Below are positions 25,130-34,561 of a stretch of DNA of 64,000 nt, piece after piece. The position numbers were made by a program, and so were the translations under genes. Source of the DNA: Naumannella cuiyingiana. GTDB lineage: Bacteria; Actinomycetota; Actinomycetes; Propionibacteriales; Propionibacteriaceae. Each line of letters starts with the position of its first letter. Within the stretch, counting starts at the first letter, position 1. Under the pieces are notes generated by a model that saw only the letters and a list, made by a program, of their open reading frames with translations, was not told where the DNA came from and did no database searches. The stretch covers positions 124,001 to 188,000 of the forward strand of contig NZ_JACBZS010000001.1 of assembly GCF_013408305.1 (NCBI RefSeq). Direction: 5' to 3'.

Positions 25130-25423
25130 TCAGGCGCGGCGGCGGGCCAACGACTCGGCCGGCTCCGGGTCGATCTGCTCGACGACGGGGGCCATGCCCA
25201 GTTCGGCCCGGATCTCGGACTCGCGGCGGCGGGTGTTGATCAACACATCGTCGGCGAAGTCGGCGATCTGGTTGCCGACGTGCTGGGCCCCGCGGGCGAC
25301 GCGGGCCACGACGGCGTCCGGCCGGGTCTCGGCGATCACGGCATCCACCTTGCGTCGGGCCCAGCGGAAGACCAGCACCCCCGCGACGGCGCCGACGCCG
25401 AGCAGGACGACATTGCGGATCAC
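25130..25423 (-). CDS. Small membrane-anchored conserved actinobacterial protein
   Basis: Protein of 97 aa with one N-terminal transmembrane helix (VVLLGVGAVAGVLVFRWARR, residues about 5-24), then an amphipathic helical region and a charged tail. It overlaps the DUF948-like gene upstream by 4 bp. The pair just upstream of alaS is a common actinobacterial arrangement. No function is known to me; the pairing with a DUF948 protein suggests a shared membrane-associated role. Confidence 0.75.
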   Translation of the reverse strand: MIRNVVLLGVGAVAGVLVFRWARRKVDAVIAETRPDAVVARVARGAQHVGNQIADFADDVLINTRRRESEIRAELGMAPVVEQIDPEPAESLARRRA

Positions 25424-25875
25424 CGGGGCTCCAGATCCGTCCGGGTGACGATGTCGGCCCGATCGGGACGGGGGCCGCGCGCCCGCCTGCGTTCGCCACG
25501 CCGACGCCGCTGCCCCACGGCCAGCCGGAGCCCGTGCACGAAGGCGGTCAGCCGGATGATCGGGCCGCCGACGGCGGTGGTCATCAGATTGGACAGTTGG
25601 GCGCCGTTCTCGGCGATGGTGCTCACGCTGCCGGACAGCTTCGCGGCATCGTCGGTGACCACTCCGACCTTGGTCAGCTCGACATTGGTCGCCTGGACGG
25701 TGCCTTGCAGCTCGGTCAGGATCGGCACCGATTCGTCGCCGATCTCGTCGACGGTCTCCCGCATCGAGTCGAACAGCTTGCCGAGCTTGTACAGCGGCAC
25801 CGCCAGGAAACCGACCAAGATCAACAGGGCAATGGCGGCCAGCAGGCCGGCCACTCCGCCAAGGGTCACAGTCAT
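25420..25875 (-). CDS. DUF948-like single-pass membrane protein
   Basis: Protein of 151 aa with a strongly hydrophobic helix at about 5-31 (GGVAGLLAAIALLILVGFLA), then a long heptad-like helical region (residues 32-95) resembling DUF948/methyl-accepting-type coiled coils, and a very basic tail (RRRRGERRRARGPRP). It is the first gene of a two-gene unit and overlaps its partner by 4 bp. A TAGGCT -10 element ends 7 nt before the ATG, so the transcript is probably leaderless. Function unknown. Confidence 0.75.
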   Translation of the reverse strand: MTVTLGGVAGLLAAIALLILVGFLAVPLYKLGKLFDSMRETVDEIGDESVPILTELQGTVQATNVELTKVGVVTDDAAKLSGSVSTIAENGAQLSNLMTTAVGGPIIRLTAFVHGLRLAVGQRRRRGERRRARGPRPDRADIVTRTDLEPR

Positions 25876-25882
25876 GGCCGCG

Positions 25883-25888
25883 AGCCTA
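25883..25888 (-). promoter_or_regulatory. Candidate -10 element giving a leaderless DUF948 transcript
   Basis: TAGGCT on the minus strand, with 7 nt to the ATG at 25875, so initiation would fall on or next to the start codon. No Shine-Dalgarno lies in between, which agrees with leaderless translation. Confidence 0.5.
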
Positions 25889-25920
25889 GCCGTCCGGCGC
25901 CGGCCGGGGTCGCCCGGTGG

Positions 25921-27918
25921 TCACCGCGGCCCGTCGACGGTCCACCCCGTCGCGCGGTCCAGGGCCTTCTCCACCTGCGGCCGCGCGGTCTGCAGATAGC
26001 TGCGGGTGAGGTGGTGGGTGTCGAGGTAGACGCCGACATTGCCGATGGCGGCCGGGCAGTACCCGTCCGGGCACAGCAGGTCGGTGAAATCGATGCCGAC
26101 CACCCGGGGGTCGCCGGACACCTCGGCCAGCGGCGAATCCGCCGCCAGCATCTCCTCGGCCGGCGCCCCGCACAGCGGTGAATCGCTGCCGTACCGGGCC
26201 AGGCACTCCGCGGGATCCTTGGCCCAGCGCGGGTTGTCCCGGACCGCCAGCACGGTCATCCCGGCCTGCACGAACGGGGCGACCGCCTCGGCGTACCCCG
26301 GAACGGCAATCTCGTCCGGCTCCTGCCAGCCGGTCCGGGTCGCCACGGTCAGCACGGCGTCGGCGCGCTCGTCGAGCACCTTCTGGGTGGCCTCCCGGTT
26401 GAAGGCCGCGCAGTCGGCGGCGGCGTCGTCCAGCTCGCCGCGCAGCTCGCAGTCGGCCATCTCCAGTTGCAGCAGCCGCCAGCCGCGGTCCCGGGCGATC
26501 GGCAGCAGGGCACCCACCCACTGCGCGGCGTGCGAACTGCCGACCACCGCGACGGTCGCCGTCGTCTCCCCCTCGGGTTCGAACAGCTTGCAGCGGGCGG
26601 CGACGCCTTCGCCGAAGGCATAGTCCGGGCACACGTCGATCTCCGGCGCCCATTCGGCCGACAGCCGGTTGGGCAGCGGCAGCAGCGGCCCGGGCACCGC
26701 GTCGGCCGGGTCGTAGCCCGGTTCGAGCACCCGCGCGCCCGGATTCGCCGAGATGGGCTGCGCCGACGCCCGGGCGGCCTCCGCGTCCTCCCAGCGCTGG
26801 ACGCCGAGCACCAGGCCGACCACCAGGACCAGCGTCACGCCGGCCACCGCGCCGTCTCGGGTCCACCCCGGCAGCGGGCCGAACCGCGGGCGCCAGTCCC
26901 GCAGCGGCACCTCGACGAAGCGGCGGGTCAGCGCCGCCAGGACCAGGCTCGCGGCGATCACCGCGGCACCCTGGACCACCCCGACGGACGGGTCGTCGGT
27001 GACGATGATCCAGAACGTGAGCAGCGGCCAGTGCCACAGGAACAGCCCGTAGGAACGCTCGGCCAGCCAGCCCGTCACGCGGTGCTGCAGCAGGCCCCGG
27101 GTGATCTGCCCGCCACCGCCGCTCAGGATGACTGCCGCGGTCGCCAGCGTCGGAACCAGGGCGACCACACCCGGATAGCGGACATCGGCGGGCAGCACGA
27201 ATGCGGCGCCCAGCAGCGTCGTCAGCCCCAGCGCGCCGAGGACGGTGCCGGCCCGGCCACCGACCTGCCAGCGCTCGACCGCCAGGGCCAGCAGCCCGCC
27301 GAGCGCGAACTCCCACAACCGGCCGCTGGTCGCGAAGTACGCCGCGACCGGCGCCTGCGCGGTGCTCGCGACCCCGTGGGCGAAGGACGCCACGAACAGC
27401 ACGCCGAACGCCGCGGCCAGCACCCGCCGCATTCGCCGCCCGTCGCGGATGGTGGTGATCGCCCCGAGGCCGAGGCAGAAGGCGATGATCACCTGCCCCT
27501 GGATGGACAGGGACCAGAAATGTTGCAGCGGGCTGGTCAGCTCCGAGGCGGCGGTGTAGTAGTTCACGGCCGAGTCGATCAGCACCTGGTTCTGCCGGAA
27601 GGTCAGCGCCGCGACGGCCTGCTGCCAGATCGCGGCCCAGCGCGTACCGGGAATCAGGAACGGGGTGGCCAGCACGACCGCCGCCACGGTCACCGCGGCC
27701 GCGGGCACCAGGCGCAGCATCCGCGAGAACAGCACCTGCAGCGGCCGTCCGTCCTCGCCCCGGTCATGCCGGCGCAGGAAGGTCCCGGTGAGCAGGAATG
27801 CCCCGATCAGCAAGAACGCGTCGATTCCACCGGAGATCCGCCCGAACCAGACGTGGTGCAGCACGACCAGCCCGATGGCTACGGCGCGCAGGCCGTGGAT
27901 CTCGGGGCGGAACGTCAT
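25921..27918 (-). CDS. Acyltransferase-3 / SGNH-domain membrane protein (OatA-like)
   Basis: Protein of 665 aa. The N-terminal half (about 1-370) is an acyltransferase-3 domain with around ten to eleven membrane helices, starting EIHGLRAVAIGLVVLHH with the conserved His, and containing SLSIQGQ and SYGLFLWHWPLL. The C-terminal half (from about 430) is an extracytoplasmic SGNH domain with VVGSSHAAQW (Ser nucleophile) and DTHHLT (catalytic Asp/His). Proteins of this build O-acetylate peptidoglycan or cell-surface glycans. The start follows GAGG about 8 nt upstream. It stands alone between the DUF948 pair and rarA. The acceptor is unknown. Confidence 0.88.
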   Translation of the reverse strand: MTFRPEIHGLRAVAIGLVVLHHVWFGRISGGIDAFLLIGAFLLTGTFLRRHDRGEDGRPLQVLFSRMLRLVPAAAVTVAAVVLATPFLIPGTRWAAIWQQAVAALTFRQNQVLIDSAVNYYTAASELTSPLQHFWSLSIQGQVIIAFCLGLGAITTIRDGRRMRRVLAAAFGVLFVASFAHGVASTAQAPVAAYFATSGRLWEFALGGLLALAVERWQVGGRAGTVLGALGLTTLLGAAFVLPADVRYPGVVALVPTLATAAVILSGGGGQITRGLLQHRVTGWLAERSYGLFLWHWPLLTFWIIVTDDPSVGVVQGAAVIAASLVLAALTRRFVEVPLRDWRPRFGPLPGWTRDGAVAGVTLVLVVGLVLGVQRWEDAEAARASAQPISANPGARVLEPGYDPADAVPGPLLPLPNRLSAEWAPEIDVCPDYAFGEGVAARCKLFEPEGETTATVAVVGSSHAAQWVGALLPIARDRGWRLLQLEMADCELRGELDDAAADCAAFNREATQKVLDERADAVLTVATRTGWQEPDEIAVPGYAEAVAPFVQAGMTVLAVRDNPRWAKDPAECLARYGSDSPLCGAPAEEMLAADSPLAEVSGDPRVVGIDFTDLLCPDGYCPAAIGNVGVYLDTHHLTRSYLQTARPQVEKALDRATGWTVDGPR

Positions 27919-27988
27919 CCGGGCACCTCGCTGGTCTGGGTCCGTACTCGGCGGTCGGTGTCGACAAACAGTCGCCCACCCTACCCGC

Positions 27989-29350
27989 TCAGCGCCTCCG
28001 GCCGAGCAGCTCCTCGATCACCCGCAGCCGCTCGGCAACGGCGGCCTCGCGCCCGTGCTCGGTCGGCTCGTAGTAGCGGGCGTCGGCCAGCTCGTCGGGC
28101 AGATAGGCCTGCTCGGCGACGCCGTGCGGGGAATTGTGCGCGTGCCGGTAGCCCACGCCGTGCCCGAGCTGTTTCGCGCTGGCGTAGTGGGCGTCGCGCA
28201 GGTGCGGCGGGACCTGCCCGATCCGGCCGGCGCGGACATCGGCGCTGGCGCGCTCCAGCCCCTGGTAGGCCGCATCGGACTTCGGCGCCATCGCGCAGGC
28301 GACGGTGGCGTGGGCGAGATTGATCCGGGCCTCGGGCATGCCGATCAGTTGCACGGCCTGGGCGGCGGCGACGCAGGTCTGCAGCACGCTGGAGTCCGCC
28401 ATCCCGATGTCCTCGGAGGCCGCGATGACCAGTCGGCGCGCGATGAACCGGGGATCCTCGCCGGCCTGCAACATCCGCGCCAGGTAGTGCAATGCGGCCT
28501 GCACGTCGGAGCCGCGCATCGACTTGATGTAGGCGCTGATCACGTCGTAGTGCTGGTCGCCGTCGCGGTCGTAGCGCACCGCGACCACGTCGACGGCCCG
28601 CTCGATGGTCGCCGGGTCGATGCTGGTCGAGCCCTCGGCGCTCGCCCCGGCGGCGGCCTCCTCGAGGAAGGTGAGCGCGCGACGCGCATCGCCTCCGGCC
28701 ATCCGGAGCAGCGTCTCGCGGCCGTCGGCGGTCAGGGCGTACCGCCCGCCGAGACCGCGTTGCTCGACCAGGGCCCGGTCGATCAGGGTGCCGATGTCGT
28801 CATCGGTGAGCGGCTTCAGGGTGAGCAGCAGTGATCGCGACAGCAGGGGGCTGATCACCGAGAAGCTCGGATTCTCCGTCGTCGCGGCGATCAGGGTGAC
28901 GATCCGGTTCTCCACCGCCGGCAGCAACACGTCTTGTTGCGCCTTGGAGAAGCGGTGCACCTCGTCGACGAAGAGCACGGTGGGTACGCCGCGCGCGAGA
29001 TCACGCCGGGCCTCCTCCAGCACCGCGCGGACCTCCTTGACCCCCGCGGTCACCGCCGACAGCTCGACGAACCGGGCATCGGCGGTCTGCGACACCACGC
29101 TCGCGATGGTCGTCTTTCCCACGCCGGGCGGGCCCCACAAGAAGACCGACATCGCGGCCTCGCCGGTCGCCAGGCGGCGCAGCGGCGCGCCCGGCGCGAG
29201 CAGGTGTTGCTGGCCGAGGATCTCGTCGACGGTACGCGGGCGCATCCGCACCGCCAGCGGCAGCCGGTCGTGGTCGGCATCGAGGCTGCCGCCGCCGCGG
29301 CCACGCCCGGTCGCGGCCGGTGTGGTGTTGCCGAAGAGGTCCTCGCTCAT
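27989..29350 (-). CDS. rarA: Replication-associated recombination protein A (MgsA/RarA AAA ATPase)
   Basis: AAA+ ATPase of 453 aa related to clamp loaders and RuvB. It acts at stalled forks. Walker A is GPPGVGKTT near residues 73-81, Walker B is [10 protein letters not shown], and sensor 1 is AATTENPSF. The C-terminal half has the RarA-specific tetramerisation region ([20 protein letters not shown], then [12 protein letters not shown]). It starts MSEDLFGN at an ATG overlapping the esterase stop by 4 bp; the long frame upstream is a shadow of the esterase. Its position near alaS is typical for actinobacteria. Confidence 0.95.
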   Translation of the reverse strand: MSEDLFGNTTPAATGRGRGGGSLDADHDRLPLAVRMRPRTVDEILGQQHLLAPGAPLRRLATGEAAMSVFLWGPPGVGKTTIASVVSQTADARFVELSAVTAGVKEVRAVLEEARRDLARGVPTVLFVDEVHRFSKAQQDVLLPAVENRIVTLIAATTENPSFSVISPLLSRSLLLTLKPLTDDDIGTLIDRALVEQRGLGGRYALTADGRETLLRMAGGDARRALTFLEEAAAGASAEGSTSIDPATIERAVDVVAVRYDRDGDQHYDVISAYIKSMRGSDVQAALHYLARMLQAGEDPRFIARRLVIAASEDIGMADSSVLQTCVAAAQAVQLIGMPEARINLAHATVACAMAPKSDAAYQGLERASADVRAGRIGQVPPHLRDAHYASAKQLGHGVGYRHAHNSPHGVAEQAYLPDELADARYYEPTEHGREAAVAERLRVIEELLGRRR

Positions 29351-29997
29351 CCGGCGACCAGGAACGCATCGAGGTCGGCGATCACCCGCGCGTCGAGGGA
29401 GTGGCCGAGCCCGGGATAGGTGTGGACATCGACCCGCGCGTGTCCGTCGAGCCAGGTCTGCGTCGCCTCGGCCCAGCGGGCCGGCACGACCGGGTCCGCG
29501 ACATCGCGCGACCAGAAGACCCGCGGCAGCGGGTCGGCCGGCGCGGGCTCGGGCGTACCCGGCGCCACGAAGCCCGACAGGACCAGCCAGCCCTCCGCGG
29601 CCTCCGGTCGGGCCGCCATCGCGGCGAGACCGACGCTCGCGCCCTGGGAGAAGCCGCCGATGAAGACCTCGCGCCAGCGCCCGGACTGGCCAGCCAGCCA
29701 TTCCAGCACCGTCGCTGCGGCCGCCGCGGCCTGCGTGGCATAGGCCGGGGCGTCGACGATCCCGCCCGGCACCAGCTCCAGCGGATACCAGGCGCGGCCA
29801 CCCCAGGGCAGCGCGAACGGCGCGCGCGGAGCGGCGACGACGAAGCCGTCCGGGAGGTGCGGCGCGACACCGAGCATGTCGGCCTCGTCGGCCCCGAAAC
29901 CGTGCAGCAGCACCACCAGCCGGTCAGCGCCCGAGGTCGACGGGTCGGCGGAGAATCGCACCTGCAGCTCGGCCGGATCTGGGGTCAGGGCAGACAT
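29347..29997 (-). CDS. Carboxylesterase/phospholipase-like alpha/beta hydrolase
   Basis: Protein of 216 aa of the Abhydrolase_2 group. Triad candidates are all visible: Ser in [12 protein letters not shown], Asp in [11 protein letters not shown], and His in [12 protein letters not shown]. The oxyanion segment is [15 protein letters not shown]. Such enzymes hydrolyse short-chain esters or lysophospholipids. Of three in-frame ATGs (30027, 30006, 29997) I chose 29997, because a TAACAT -10 box at 30005-30010 sits exactly 7 nt before it and overlaps the 30006 ATG. It overlaps rarA by 4 bp. Confidence 0.82.
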   Translation of the reverse strand: MSALTPDPAELQVRFSADPSTSGADRLVVLLHGFGADEADMLGVAPHLPDGFVVAAPRAPFALPWGGRAWYPLELVPGGIVDAPAYATQAAAAAATVLEWLAGQSGRWREVFIGGFSQGASVGLAAMAARPEAAEGWLVLSGFVAPGTPEPAPADPLPRVFWSRDVADPVVPARWAEATQTWLDGHARVDVHTYPGLGHSLDARVIADLDAFLVAG

Positions 29998-30004
29998 GGC
30001 CGCC

Positions 30005-30010
30005 ATGTTA
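30005..30010 (-). promoter_or_regulatory. Candidate -10 element, leaderless esterase-rarA transcript
   Basis: TAACAT on the minus strand ends 7 nt before ATG 29997. There is no Shine-Dalgarno for that ATG, so a leaderless mRNA is likely, and this decides the start choice. Confidence 0.5.
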
Positions 30011-30034
30011 GGGGGACGGTCCGACAACGACCGC

Positions 30035-30409
30035 TCAGTGCAGGATCGGGATCTGTGCCGGGTAGCGGTACAGCTCGCCGCGGGATGCTCGCAGGGCGCC
30101 GATGACGTGACAGACGACGGTGAGCACGGCGGCGATCACCCAGAGGATGATCGCGACCGGGATCCCGATCACGGTGATGAACAGGATCCAGCCGATCACC
30201 GTCATCAGCCAGGCCCACAGGTTGAAGTTGAACGCACCGGCCGCCGAACCTCGGACCAGGGGCCCGCGCCCGCGGAACAGCAGCCAGATCAGCAGCGGCC
30301 CGGCGAAACTCAGCCAGCCCGCGGAGATGATCATGGCAATGATCGCGGACAGGTGCGCCAGCACCGCCAGCGTCCGGTCGTCGCCGCCCGCCCGCATGTC
30401 GCCCGTCAT
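30035..30409 (-). CDS. DUF4870 (Tic20-like) small membrane protein
   Basis: Protein of 124 aa with about three to four hydrophobic helices. The N-terminal [18 protein letters not shown] and the central [19 protein letters not shown] are characteristic of DUF4870. The ATG overlaps the aspS stop by 4 bp, so it is expressed with aspS. Function is not established for the family; a stretch of charged loops and no catalytic motif suggests a structural or transport-related role. Confidence 0.8.
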   Translation of the reverse strand: MTGDMRAGGDDRTLAVLAHLSAIIAMIISAGWLSFAGPLLIWLLFRGRGPLVRGSAAGAFNFNLWAWLMTVIGWILFITVIGIPVAIILWVIAAVLTVVCHVIGALRASRGELYRYPAQIPILH

Positions 30410-32244
30410 CTCTGCTCCTCACCTGGCTCGGTGGTCCGGTCGCCGTCCTGCGCGGGTCGATCGGTCTTGTCGGCCTGCTCCGGCCGCGCGTCGACGCCGG
30501 CCTCCTTGCGCTGCTGGCTGGTGATCGGCGCGGGTGCGCCGGTGAGCGGGTCGTAGCCCCCGCCGGACTTCGGGAAGGCGATCACGTCGCGGATCGAGTC
30601 GGTGCCGGCCAGCAGCGCGACGATCCGGTCCCAGCCGAACGCGATGCCGCCGTGCGGCGGCGCGCCGTAGGCGAACGCGTCGAGCAGGAAGCCGAACTTC
30701 TCGGTCGCCTCGGACTCGCTCAGGCCCATCACCTTGAACACGCGCTCCTGCACGTCGCGGCGATGGATACGGATCGAGCCGCCGCCGATCTCGTTGCCGT
30801 TGCAGACCAGGTCGTAGGCATAGGCCAGCGCGGAGCCGGGATCGGTGTCGAAGGTGTCCATCGATTCCGGCTTCGGCGAGGTGAACGCGTGGTGCACCGC
30901 CGTCCAGGCGCCCGAGCCGACCGCGACATCGCCCGAGGCCACCGCCTGGGCGGCGGGCTCGAACAGCGGCGCGTCGACCACCCAGCAGAAGGCCCAGGCG
31001 CCGGGCTCGATCATGCCGGTACGCCGGGCGATCTCGACCCGGGCGGCGCCGAGCAGCTCCTGGGAACCGCGGCGCTCCCCCGCGCCGAAGAAGATCGCGT
31101 CACCGGGCTGCGCCCCGACCCGCTCGGCCAGGCCGGCGCGCTCGGCGTCGGAGATGTTCTTGGCGACCGGGCCGCCGAGCTCGCCGTCCGCGCCGACCGT
31201 GACGTAGGCCAGCCCCTTCGCGCCGCGCTGGCGCGCCCACTCCTGCCAGGCGTCGAACTGCCGGCGGGGCTGGTCGCCGCCCCCGGGCATGATCACCGCG
31301 CCCACGTAGTCGGCCTGGAAGACGCGGAACGGGGTGTCGGCGAAGAAGTCGGTCACCTCGACGATCTCGTTGCCGAACCGCAGGTCCGGCTTGTCGGAGC
31401 CGTAGCGATCCATCGCGTCGTGCCAGGTGATCCGCGGGAACGGCGGGGTCAGCTCGACGCCCTTCAGCGCCCAGATCTCGCGGGCCAGCTCCTCGCCCAG
31501 GGCGATCACGTCGTCCTGGTCGACGAAGCTCATCTCGATGTCGAGCTGGGTGAACTCCGGCTGCCGGTCGGCCCGGAAGTCCTCGTCGCGATAGCACCGC
31601 GCGATCTGGTAGTAGCGCTCCATCCCGGCGACCATCAGCAACTGCTTGAACAGCTGCGGGCTCTGCGGCAGCGCGTACCAGGAACCGGGCGCCAACCGGG
31701 CGGGCACGAGGAAGTCGCGGGCCCCCTCCGGCGTGGAGCGGGTCAGCGTCGGGGTCTCGATCTCGACGAAGCCGCGCCGGCCCAGCACGTCGCGGGCGAC
31801 CCGGCTGACCTGCGAGCGCAGCCGCAGCGCGTCGCCGGCCGAGCGGCGGCGCAGGTCCAGGTATCGGTAGCGCAGCCGCGCCTCCTCGCCCACCCCGGAG
31901 CGATCATCGATCTGGAACGGCAGCGGGGCGGACGGATTGAGCACCTCCAGCTCGCTGGTCACCACCTCGATCTCGCCGGTCGGCAGGTCCGGGTTCGCGT
32001 TGCCCTCGGGGCGCAGCTCCACGGTGCCGACGACCTTGATCACGAACTCGTTGCGCAGGTCGTGCGCGCCCGAGGCGTCCAGCACCTCGTCGCGGACCAC
32101 CACCTGGGCGATCCCGGAGGCATCGCGCAGGTCGAGGAAGGCGACGCCGCCGTGATCTCGGCGCCGGGCCACCCAGCCGGCGAGGGTGACGGTGGTTCCG
32201 GCATCGGCCGCGGTCAGGGTCCCGGCCTCGTGGGTGCGCATCAC
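30406..32244 (-). CDS. aspS: Aspartyl-tRNA synthetase
   Basis: Class IIb synthetase of 612 aa, the bacterial length. The N-terminal OB anticodon domain starts [20 protein letters not shown] and includes [19 protein letters not shown]. Motif 2 is [20 protein letters not shown], and motif 3 is near [16 protein letters not shown]; the GAD insert lies between. The first codon is GTG at 32244, with ATG directly after; RTH at positions 3-5 matches relatives best with the GTG. A TAGCAT -10 box lies at 32305-32310, and AGAGGA about 12 nt upstream is a distant RBS. Confidence 0.96.
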   Translation of the reverse strand: MMRTHEAGTLTAADAGTTVTLAGWVARRRDHGGVAFLDLRDASGIAQVVVRDEVLDASGAHDLRNEFVIKVVGTVELRPEGNANPDLPTGEIEVVTSELEVLNPSAPLPFQIDDRSGVGEEARLRYRYLDLRRRSAGDALRLRSQVSRVARDVLGRRGFVEIETPTLTRSTPEGARDFLVPARLAPGSWYALPQSPQLFKQLLMVAGMERYYQIARCYRDEDFRADRQPEFTQLDIEMSFVDQDDVIALGEELAREIWALKGVELTPPFPRITWHDAMDRYGSDKPDLRFGNEIVEVTDFFADTPFRVFQADYVGAVIMPGGGDQPRRQFDAWQEWARQRGAKGLAYVTVGADGELGGPVAKNISDAERAGLAERVGAQPGDAIFFGAGERRGSQELLGAARVEIARRTGMIEPGAWAFCWVVDAPLFEPAAQAVASGDVAVGSGAWTAVHHAFTSPKPESMDTFDTDPGSALAYAYDLVCNGNEIGGGSIRIHRRDVQERVFKVMGLSESEATEKFGFLLDAFAYGAPPHGGIAFGWDRIVALLAGTDSIRDVIAFPKSGGGYDPLTGAPAPITSQQRKEAGVDARPEQADKTDRPAQDGDRTTEPGEEQR

Positions 32245-32304
32245 GGGTGTCGCTGTTCCTCTCGTCGTGGCCCCGCATCGACGGTGCGGGCGCCGGTCAG
32301 GGCG

Positions 32305-32310
32305 ATGCTA
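32305..32310 (-). promoter_or_regulatory. Candidate -10 element for aspS
   Basis: TAGCAT on the minus strand, giving a leader of roughly 50 nt. The aspS to membrane-protein gap (32245-32397) otherwise shows nothing recognisable. Confidence 0.4.
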
Positions 32311-32397
32311 TGCCCCGCCCGGCAGCCGGCGCACACCCATTACCCCGGCATCACCTCAGCATCGGCGAGGTGGGTACGCCGCCACCGGCGAGCGCCA

Positions 32398-33711
32398 TCA
32401 GAACGGCAGCCACTGCCCGGTGGGCCTGCCCCCGCTGACCCCGGTCAGCACGAAGGACGCCGTCGGCTCGCCATCGCTTTCGAAGGTGCACGACGCTCCA
32501 CCGCGGCAGGTGCCGGTGGCGCTGAACTCCCACTTCACGGTGGTCCGGATCGTCGCCACGTCCGGGCTGTACTCGACCTTCGCGCCCCGCATCGGGTCGT
32601 TCTTGATGTTCCAGTCGATGCTGCCCGAGTCGACCTTCTGGCTGGTGCCCGCCTGAATGCCGAACGGGCACCCCTCCGGCGCGAGCTCCTTGGCCGAGGC
32701 GCACTTGTCGAGCGACCGCTTTGCCTGGTCCAGGGCGAACTTGCGGCCGTTGTCGGTCAGCTCCATCGTGCCGGTCCACTCGGCCGGTCCGGGCTTGCCG
32801 ACCACGATCTCCCGCTCGGTGTACTGCACCCGGTCCGAGCCGGTCGTCATGGCGTACCCGCCGGGCAGTGCCAGCGCAGCCGATCCGGACTCGATCGCCT
32901 GGCCGTTCACCTGCAGCGCCCCGTCGGAGACCAGGGTGAGTTCTGCGAGCCCGTTGTCGATCATCCAGCCGTCGCCGGTACTGGTGAGCTCGAACGTGTA
33001 GCTCTGCGAGTCCCCGCCGACGGTGTAGGTCGCATCCACCTGGGCGCTGTCGAGCGCGTCGGAGACGGTGACCTCGCCGACCTCGGCGCCGCCCACCGCG
33101 GCGATGTCGCGGGACTGCTTGACGGCCTTGTCCGCCAACAGCGGCGCATCGTCCGGCACGTTGCTCAGCAGGCCGAGCGCGTCGGCGGCATTGCCGTCGG
33201 ACAGCGCGGCGAAATACCGCTCGACCGTCTCGGTCGCGCCGTCCGCACGACGCTGCTTCTCCGCCTCGTGGGCGGCCGCGGCCTGCTCGGCCGCCTGCCG
33301 GTCGAGCTGTCCCTTGATCAACACACCCCCGCTGATCAGCACGATCAGCCCGACCACGCCGGCCGCGATTCCGATCAGCAGCTTGCGCGACTTCTTCGGG
33401 GCCGGGCCACCCGGCGGCATCGGGCCGTAGCCCTGCTGCCCGTGCCCCTGCTGCCCGTGCCCCTGCTGCCCGTGCCCCTGCTGCCCGTATCCCTGCTGCG
33501 GGCCCTGGTAGGACGGCGGGGGCTGGTTCGGGCCGGGCTGGTTCGGGCCGGGCTGGTTCGGGGGAACCTGGTTGGGCGGCCCCTGGTAGGGCGGTCGATG
33601 CGGTGGCCCCTGGTTGGGCGGGCCCTGCCACGGCGGCTGCTGTTGCGGTCCCTGACCGGGCCCGCTGGGGCCCCATCCGGGACCGTTGGGCGGTTGCGGC
33701 GGCTGGCTCAT
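32398..33711 (-). CDS. Membrane-anchored protein with Pro/Gln-rich repeat N-terminus, unknown function
   Basis: Protein of 437 aa. Residues 1-100 are Pro/Gln/Gly-rich and include a GQQGH five-residue repeat (four units) and PGPNQ repeats. One transmembrane helix follows at about 113-133 (LLIGIAAGVVGLIVLISGGV), then a short helical linker and an extracytoplasmic domain with four Cys (CASAKELAPEGC and CRGGASC, likely two disulfides). The region after the helix recalls DUF4878-type lumicin-like folds, but I do not recognise the C-terminal domain. GGAG lies 6 nt before ATG 33711, which decides the start. It may sense or bind something at the cell surface; no function can be assigned. Confidence 0.8.
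   Translation of the reverse strand: MSQPPQPPNGPGWGPSGPGQGPQQQPPWQGPPNQGPPHRPPYQGPPNQVPPNQPGPNQPGPNQPPPSYQGPQQGYGQQGHGQQGHGQQGHGQQGYGPMPPGGPAPKKSRKLLIGIAAGVVGLIVLISGGVLIKGQLDRQAAEQAAAAHEAEKQRRADGATETVERYFAALSDGNAADALGLLSNVPDDAPLLADKAVKQSRDIAAVGGAEVGEVTVSDALDSAQVDATYTVGGDSQSYTFELTSTGDGWMIDNGLAELTLVSDGALQVNGQAIESGSAALALPGGYAMTTGSDRVQYTEREIVVGKPGPAEWTGTMELTDNGRKFALDQAKRSLDKCASAKELAPEGCPFGIQAGTSQKVDSGSIDWNIKNDPMRGAKVEYSPDVATIRTTVKWEFSATGTCRGGASCTFESDGEPTASFVLTGVSGGRPTGQWLPF
33433..33495. repeat. In-gene 15-bp tandem repeats encoding GQQGH
   Basis: Three to four direct 15-bp units (CTGCTGCCCGTGCCC phase, + strand) inside the N-terminal tail of the membrane protein, followed at 33530-33565 by a second 15-bp repeat encoding PGPNQ. 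Units are a multiple of three, so copy-number change would lengthen or shorten the tail without a frameshift. Confidence 0.8.
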
Positions 33712-33802
33712 CGAGACTCCCTGGAACATGCGCGGGGACCTGCGGGCGGGGGCCCGGCAGCGGTACGCCGAGACTAACTCCGCGACGGGCCACCCGACCC
33801 GC

Positions 33803-34489
33803 TCAGTCCCGGGTGTCGCCGTAGAGCCTCGCGATCTGCTCCGAGCCGAGCCATCCCGAATACGCCGGCGACCGGGGCCAGCCGTCCGGCGAATCCTGCC
33901 AGTCCTCCTGCCTGCCGTAGGGCAGGACGTCGATCAGCGCGAAGCTGAAGCTCAGTTGTTCCGCGCCGCGCCCGCCGGTGGTCCAGGTGCGATAGACCTG
34001 ATCGCCGTCGCGGAGGAACACGTTGAACCCGAATCCGCCGCCGGGCGGCGCGCCGACGTCGGCCCCGAACGGGCTGTCGGCCGTCGAGTACCACTCCATC
34101 CGGTTCCCGACCTTCTCCCGGTAGGCCAGCACCTCGTCGATGGCACCCTGCGTGACGATCACGAACCGGGCGTCGTAGGCGTCCAGGAAGCCCAGCCGCG
34201 TGTACTGGCTGGTCAGCCCGGTGCAGCCGGCACACTGCCACTCCTGTCCCGGCGACCACATGTGGTGATAGGTGATCAACTGGCGCTTGTCGCCGAAGAT
34301 GTCGACCAGCCGGACCGGGCCGTCGGCACCGACCAGCGTGTAGTCCGGCATCTGCACCATCGGCAGCCGGCGGCGCTGGGCGGCGATCGCGTCCAGCTCG
34401 TGGGTCGCGGCCTTCTCCCGCGCGCGCAGCGCGTCGAGTTCGGCCTGCCAGGTCGCCGCGTCGGCGACCGGCGGAAGCGCGGTTGGCAT
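33803..34489 (-). CDS. DUF899 thioredoxin-like family protein
   Basis: Protein of 228 aa. The opening helical region (WQAELDALRAREKAATHELDA) is followed by a thioredoxin-like domain with the CXXC motif CAGC in WQCAGCTGLTSQYTRL near residues 94-110, and the family-typical GGRGAEQL. DUF899 proteins are small cytosolic thiol-disulfide-like proteins of undefined role. AGGAGG is 5 nt upstream of the ATG, an unusually strong RBS here. It appears monocistronic, with a TAGGTT -10-like box at 34518-34523. Confidence 0.85.
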   Translation of the reverse strand: MPTALPPVADAATWQAELDALRAREKAATHELDAIAAQRRRLPMVQMPDYTLVGADGPVRLVDIFGDKRQLITYHHMWSPGQEWQCAGCTGLTSQYTRLGFLDAYDARFVIVTQGAIDEVLAYREKVGNRMEWYSTADSPFGADVGAPPGGGFGFNVFLRDGDQVYRTWTTGGRGAEQLSFSFALIDVLPYGRQEDWQDSPDGWPRSPAYSGWLGSEQIARLYGDTRD

Positions 34490-34561
34490 GTGCCCTCCTC
34501 GATCGGTGGTTTCTGCGAACCTAGGCCGTCGCGAGGGGGCGCGCTTCTCCGATCTTGCGGC

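Noticed and set aside
23237-25999. Very long plus-strand frame opposite alaS
   Set aside because: Antisense shadow common in GC-rich DNA; composition is His/Gln/Arg-biased and matches no family.
30652-33777. Plus-strand frame of over 1000 codons opposite aspS and its neighbour
   Set aside because: Spans two real minus-strand genes and has shadow-type composition; no RBS or domain.
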